Origin: Lachnospiraceae bacterium
GTDB taxonomy: Bacteria; Bacillota; Clostridia; Lachnospirales; Lachnospiraceae
Assembly: GCA_900751995.1 (NCBI GenBank)
Contig: CAADTP010000021.1
Coordinates: 1 to 64,000, forward strand
Length of the DNA stretch: 64,000 nt
Reading direction: 5' to 3'
A program made the position numbers and the translations under genes. Positions 59,935 to 64,000 of this stretch are shown here, piece by piece; positions within the stretch are counted from its first letter, which is position 1, and each line of letters begins with the position of its first letter. The notes beneath the pieces are model-generated. The model did no database searches. It worked only from the letters and a program-made list of their open reading frames with translations, and was not told the origin of the DNA.

Positions 59935-61785
59935 ATGAAAAAGAAAAAACGGAATCCCGCTTTCACTGCACTTCTGGTAATAGTTATGGCAATATCACTT
60001 CTGTCAGGCTGTGGCGAAAAGAAGGAGGAAAAAGAGGAAAAAGATACAATCACAGTCTATTTGTGGAGCACAAGCCTGTATGAAAAATATGCATCATACA
60101 TTCAGGAACAGCTTCCGGATATCAATGTTGAATTTGTAGTGGGCAGTAATAATCTGGATTTCTACAAGTTTCTCAATGAAAACGGCGGACTTCCGGATAT
60201 CATTACCTGTTGCCGGTTTTCCCTGCATGATGCCAGCCCACTGAAGGACAGTCTGATGGATCTTTCCACGACGAATGAGGCGGGTGCCGTTTACAACTCC
60301 TATCTTACCAGCTTTATGAATGAAGACGGCAGTGTGAACTGGCTTCCGGTATGTGCGGACGTTCATGGTTTCATTGCCAATAAGGATCTTTTTGAAAAGT
60401 ATGATATCCCATTGCCGACAGATTACGAGAGCTTTGTTTCTGCATGCCAGAGATTCGAGGAAGAGGGAATTCGGGGATTTAGTGCAGATTACTATTATGA
60501 TTACACCTGCATGGAAACACTGCAGGGACTGTCGGCAGCAGAGCTTTCTACAGCAGCCGGACGCAAGTGGCGTACAGCCTACAGCGATCCGGGAAATACA
60601 GAGAAGGCAGGACTGGACGAGACTGTCTGGCCGAAGGCCTTTGAACGTATGGAGCAGTTCATTCAGGATACGAAACTGAGTGCGGATGATCTGGATATGA
60701 ATTATGATGATGTGGTCCAGATGTATCAGAATGGCGAGCTTGCCATGTATTTTGGCAGTTCATACGGTGTAAAAATGTTTCAGGACCAGGGAATCAACAC
60801 GACATTTCTCCCATTCTTTGAAGAGAACGGCGAAAAGTGGCTGATGACCACGCCATATTTCCAGGTGGCACTGAACCGCGATCTGACACAGGATGAAACA
60901 CGTCGCCAGAAGGCAATGAAAGTATTGAATACAATGCTTTCTGAGGATGCACAGAATCAGATCATCATGGATGGTCAGGATCTGTTGAGCTACAGTCAGG
61001 ATGTGGATATTCATCTTACAGACTATCTGAAAGATGTTAGGCCTGTGATCGAAGAAAATCATATGTATATCCGTATTGCGTCCAATGACTTCTTTGCTGT
61101 TTCCAAGGATGTGGTTTCCAAAATGATCGAAGGAGAGTATGATGCAGAACAGGCGTATCAGGCATTCAATGCCCAGCTTCTTGAGGACGATCCTGCTTCG
61201 GAAGAGGTAGTATTAAATTCACAGAAATCCTATTCCAATTATTTTCATGCAAGTGGCGGAAATGCATCTTATTCTGTCATGGCAAATACGCTGCGTGGCA
61301 TGTATGGGACAGATGTGCTGATCGCGACTGGAAACAGTTTTACCGGAAATGTGCTGAAGGCAGGATATACCAAAAAAATGGCAGCCAGTATGATCATGCC
61401 AAACGATCTCCAGGTTTACAGTCGGAAGATGAGCGGAGCAGAATTAAAAGAGACCGTCAGAAGCTTTGTGGAGGGTTATCAGGGAGGGTTTATCCCATTT
61501 AACCGTGGTTCGCTGCCAGTAGCCAGTGGTATTTCCATGGAAGTCAGAGAAGACAAAGATGGTTATACACTGATCGAAATTACAAAGAATGGAAAAGCTA
61601 TTCAGGATGATGATACTTTTACAGTAACCTGTCTGGCAGCAGCACAGTATATGGAAGCTTTTCAGACAGACAAAAATATCGTCTTTGATGGAGGAGATGT
61701 GCAGGTGACAGATGACTGGATCAATTATGTTTCAGATGGTGATGCCATTCTTGCAGAACCTGAAGATTATATCACTTTGAGGTAA
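59935..61785 (+). CDS. Solute-binding lipoprotein fused to a 5'-nucleotidase C-terminal-like domain
   Basis: The 616-residue protein has a lipoprotein signal (hydrophobic residues 10-23, lipobox L-S-G-C with C26). Residues about 37-400 look like an ABC-type extracellular solute-binding protein (TITVYLWSTSLYEKYASYIQ, GFIANKDLFEKYDIPLPTDY, YQNGELAMYFGSSYGVKM). The C-terminal 176 residues (from about 441) resemble the 5'-nucleotidase C-terminal domain: YSVMANTLRGMYGTDVLIAT, DLQVYSRKMSGAELKETV and AIQDDDTFTVTCLAAAQY. No permease genes are nearby; the hybrid kinase starts 4 bases after its stop, so it may be the kinase's sensing partner. AGAGAGGAG precedes the ATG. Confidence 0.8.
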   Translation: MKKKKRNPAFTALLVIVMAISLLSGCGEKKEEKEEKDTITVYLWSTSLYEKYASYIQEQLPDINVEFVVGSNNLDFYKFLNENGGLPDIITCCRFSLHDASPLKDSLMDLSTTNEAGAVYNSYLTSFMNEDGSVNWLPVCADVHGFIANKDLFEKYDIPLPTDYESFVSACQRFEEEGIRGFSADYYYDYTCMETLQGLSAAELSTAAGRKWRTAYSDPGNTEKAGLDETVWPKAFERMEQFIQDTKLSADDLDMNYDDVVQMYQNGELAMYFGSSYGVKMFQDQGINTTFLPFFEENGEKWLMTTPYFQVALNRDLTQDETRRQKAMKVLNTMLSEDAQNQIIMDGQDLLSYSQDVDIHLTDYLKDVRPVIEENHMYIRIASNDFFAVSKDVVSKMIEGEYDAEQAYQAFNAQLLEDDPASEEVVLNSQKSYSNYFHASGGNASYSVMANTLRGMYGTDVLIATGNSFTGNVLKAGYTKKMAASMIMPNDLQVYSRKMSGAELKETVRSFVEGYQGGFIPFNRGSLPVASGISMEVREDKDGYTLIEITKNGKAIQDDDTFTVTCLAAAQYMEAFQTDKNIVFDGGDVQVTDDWINYVSDGDAILAEPEDYITLR

Positions 61786-61789
61786 AAGG

Positions 61790-64000
61790 ATGGGCAGTAC
61801 GAATCATACTACGAAAAGAAAGAAGAAGTTTTTTAGAAGAAATCGATTAGGAATAGCAGCTTTTGTTGTTTTGCTTATAGGAGTTGTCTGTGGCGGCCTC
61901 CAATATTCTGACTTTGTGTCACGGACGATTTATAAGGAAAGTGTTTCTCATCTGACAGAAGTTTTTCACCAGTCCAATAATCTGTTAAGTGAACTGGCGG
62001 ATAAAAATCTGACCTATCTGCATATGTGGAGTGAGTATCTGACGAATACTTCCGACGAAAGTGAAATTCGTGAGTACATAGATAAGGCACAGGAAGAGGC
62101 AGGCTTTTTATCGTTCTATTTTCTGTCGGCTGACGGCAATTATAAGATGGCAACAGGTAAGACGGGATATCTTGGATTACAGGAAAATCTCGAGGATGAG
62201 ATAAGGCAGGGAAAGGACCTCATAACAAATGTGGCACTTCCCGGGAAATCTCAGATGCTTGTATTTGTCAGTCCCAGGGCGTATGGAACCTATCAGGGAT
62301 TTGAATATGATGCCATTGCGATTGCCTATGAAAATGCCGATATTGTAAAAGTACTGGATATTTCTGCCTTTCAGGGAAATGCAAAAAGCTATGTCGTCCA
62401 TTCAGATGGTCGTGTAGTGATCGACCATTCGAATGAATCCTGGGGGACAGTATATAATTTCTTTGGTGTTCTCAGAGAGCATTCAGATATTTCTGAAGAA
62501 ATAATCCTTGAACTCTCAGACCAGTTCAAAGAGGGACGTACCGATGCAATGCTTGTTAAGCTGGATGGAAAGGATTACTATCTGGTTTATGAAAAGTCAA
62601 AAATCCAGGACTGGACATTGCTGGGGCTGGTCCCGACGGATATCGTCAATACCAGTATGAATACTCTGCAGTTCACTACCATGCTCCTTGTGGGGGCAGT
62701 GATGCTTTGCGTTACGCTGTTTATCATTGGACTTATCCTCAAAAAGAGCAGTGTAAGCCTGAAGAAAAAGGATACAGAAATCCTGTATCGGGATGAACTT
62801 TTTAAAAAGCTTTCTATGAATGTGGAGGATGTCTTTCTCATGCTGGATGCCAGAACATATAAGGCAGATTACATCAGTCCGAATGTAAATAAACTGTTGG
62901 GCATTACGATAGAACAGCTTCAGGAGGATGTTCATGTCCTGGCAAAACTGCAGCCTAAGGAGACCGGGAATCGTACAAAGAATTGTCTGGCGGGGATTTC
63001 GACGGATGAACAGAAAGAATGGGATTTTGAGTATATTCATCAGAAAACCAGAGAGCGGCGTTGGTTCCATATTGTTGCTATGGGCAGCGAAGTAAACGGA
63101 AAAAAGAAATATATCCTGGTTATGTCAGACCGTACAGCCGATAAGAAAATGAATCAGGCACTTTCGGAGGCTGTTCATGCTGCAGAGACTGCAAACCGGG
63201 CAAAGAGCACCTTCCTCTCCAATATGTCTCACGACATCCGGACACCAATGAATGCGATTATTGGGTTTACTACTCTTGCTGTAAGCAATATCAATAACAG
63301 AGAAAAGGTTAAGGATTACTTAGGCAAGATTCTCTCCTCCAGCAATCATCTGCTTTCTCTTATCAATGATGTGCTGGATATGAGCCGTATTGAGAGCGGT
63401 AAAATCCATCTCGAAGAGACCGAAGTCAGTCTGTCCGAGATTCTTCATGACCTAAAGACGATTGTCAGCGGGCAGATCCATGCAAAACAGCTGGAACTCT
63501 ATATGGATGCCATGGACGTAACGGATGAAGATGTGTATTGCGACAAGACACGACTGAACCAGGTCCTTTTGAACCTGTTATCCAATGCCGTTAAGTTTAC
63601 TCCTGCAGGCGGGACCGTTTCTGTCCGGATCAAACAGTTTCCAGGTAAACAGAGAGACAGCGGTCTGTATGAGATTCGAGTGAAAGACAATGGAATCGGT
63701 ATGAGCCAGGAGTTTGCGCAGAGGATTTTTTCACCATTTGAACGTGAGCGGACCTCCACGGTCAGCCGGATCCAGGGTACGGGACTTGGTATGGCTATCA
63801 CCAAAAACATTGTGGATATGATGGGCGGTACCATTGATGTTCAGACTGAGCAGGGGAAGGGCAGTGAATTTATTGTCCGTCTGGCACTGCGTATCCAGCC
63901 GGAACATCATCGTGAAGAAAAGATCGCAGAGCTGGAGGGATTGAAGGCTCTGGTGGTAGACGATGATTTTAATACCTGTGACAGTGTGACAAAGATGCTT
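61790..64000 (+). CDS. Hybrid sensor histidine kinase (partial, runs off the window)
   Basis: The open frame from ATG 61790 runs to the window end without a stop, at least 737 residues. Order: membrane helix (about 20-40), extracellular sensing region (about 41-290), second helix (about 295-318), PAS-like domain (about 340-447), HisKA with NMSHDIRTPMNAII (phospho-histidine H481), HATPase with NLLSNAVKFTP, DNGIG and GTGLGMAI boxes, then the start of a receiver (ALVVDDDFNTCDSV, about 720). So it is a hybrid kinase with at least one receiver domain, truncated by the window. It follows the binding-protein gene by 4 bases with AAAGG nearby; the two are likely co-translated. Confidence 0.93.
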   Translation, partial: MGSTNHTTKRKKKFFRRNRLGIAAFVVLLIGVVCGGLQYSDFVSRTIYKESVSHLTEVFHQSNNLLSELADKNLTYLHMWSEYLTNTSDESEIREYIDKAQEEAGFLSFYFLSADGNYKMATGKTGYLGLQENLEDEIRQGKDLITNVALPGKSQMLVFVSPRAYGTYQGFEYDAIAIAYENADIVKVLDISAFQGNAKSYVVHSDGRVVIDHSNESWGTVYNFFGVLREHSDISEEIILELSDQFKEGRTDAMLVKLDGKDYYLVYEKSKIQDWTLLGLVPTDIVNTSMNTLQFTTMLLVGAVMLCVTLFIIGLILKKSSVSLKKKDTEILYRDELFKKLSMNVEDVFLMLDARTYKADYISPNVNKLLGITIEQLQEDVHVLAKLQPKETGNRTKNCLAGISTDEQKEWDFEYIHQKTRERRWFHIVAMGSEVNGKKKYILVMSDRTADKKMNQALSEAVHAAETANRAKSTFLSNMSHDIRTPMNAIIGFTTLAVSNINNREKVKDYLGKILSSSNHLLSLINDVLDMSRIESGKIHLEETEVSLSEILHDLKTIVSGQIHAKQLELYMDAMDVTDEDVYCDKTRLNQVLLNLLSNAVKFTPAGGTVSVRIKQFPGKQRDSGLYEIRVKDNGIGMSQEFAQRIFSPFERERTSTVSRIQGTGLGMAITKNIVDMMGGTIDVQTEQGKGSEFIVRLALRIQPEHHREEKIAELEGLKALVVDDDFNTCDSVTKML

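Noticed and set aside
1..64000. CRISPR arrays, insertion sequences, integrase or phage genes, tRNA and rRNA genes
   Set aside because: None was found by reading the gene list and intergenic gaps; the region is core chromosome.

Overview
The window reads as chromosomal core sequence from a spore-forming anaerobic Firmicute of the class Clostridia, most likely family Lachnospiraceae; I cannot fix the genus. Support: moderate GC with a bias to codons such as ctg, cag and atc; an alpha/beta-type small acid-soluble spore protein, a GerW-type and a YlbJ-type sporulation protein; a complete clostridial-type Rnf complex (C-D-G-E-A-B order); a biotin-dependent sodium-pump decarboxylase operon; a four-domain ribosomal protein S1 next to ispH; and classical sigma-A promoters with 17-nt spacers. 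Nearly all genes lie on the plus strand; only an exonuclease-like gene, rpmB, the spore protein gene and the ylbJ-like gene are on the minus strand. I see no tRNA, rRNA, CRISPR array, prophage or insertion sequence.

Layout. 1-8.8 kb: rpsU, a cardiolipin synthase, two D,D-carboxypeptidases, a molybdopterin-binding protein, a metallophosphoesterase, scpAB and a zinc-dependent phospholipase C-like protein. 8.9-14.2 kb: a five-gene sodium-pump decarboxylase operon with two different carboxyltransferases, a biotin carrier and two membrane subunits. 14.2-18.2 kb: a BaiN-type flavoprotein, cmk, ispH and rpsA. 19.4-24.5 kb: rnfCDGEAB. 24.6-32.5 kb: ruvAB, zapA, a U32-family protein, an FtsW/RodA-PBP pair and a Nudix hydrolase. 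32.6-39.9 kb: a DUF2953 protein, GerW, rpmB, Asp23, FakA-like and RecG. 40-45 kb: mgsA, rsmD, coaD, a coiled-coil protein, a YlbJ-like protein and pepD. 45-51.6 kb: a degenerate M23 protein, a small alarmone synthetase, a YgiQ radical-SAM protein, a pseudouridine synthase, lepB and recU. 51.6-57.4 kb: a histidine operon hisZ-G-D-B-IE followed by a glycosyltransferase. 57.5-64 kb: a beta-propeller membrane protein, a GGDEF remnant, a solute-binding lipoprotein fused to a nucleotidase-like domain, and a hybrid histidine kinase cut by the window end.

How the parts work together. The Rnf complex (ferredoxin:NAD+ oxidoreductase) and the decarboxylase pump both convert metabolic energy into an ion gradient. 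Cell-envelope genes are spread through the window, and several blocks keep gene orders known across Firmicutes (scpA-scpB, ruvA-ruvB, yloU-yloV-recG, rsmD-coaD-ylbJ).

Most unusual points: (1) the 3' half of ispH has foreign-looking codon use and ends at a TTT-TGA site where a +1 slip would join it to rpsA; (2) a HisIE protein carries an N-terminal HisF-like barrel lacking both catalytic aspartates; (3) the sodium-pump operon pairs transcarboxylase-like 12S and 5S subunits with a membrane pump whose gamma subunit has an exported domain; (4) a solute-binding/5'-nucleotidase-C lipoprotein sits 4 bases upstream of a hybrid kinase; (5) short inverted repeats sit 2-3 bases after four different stop codons.
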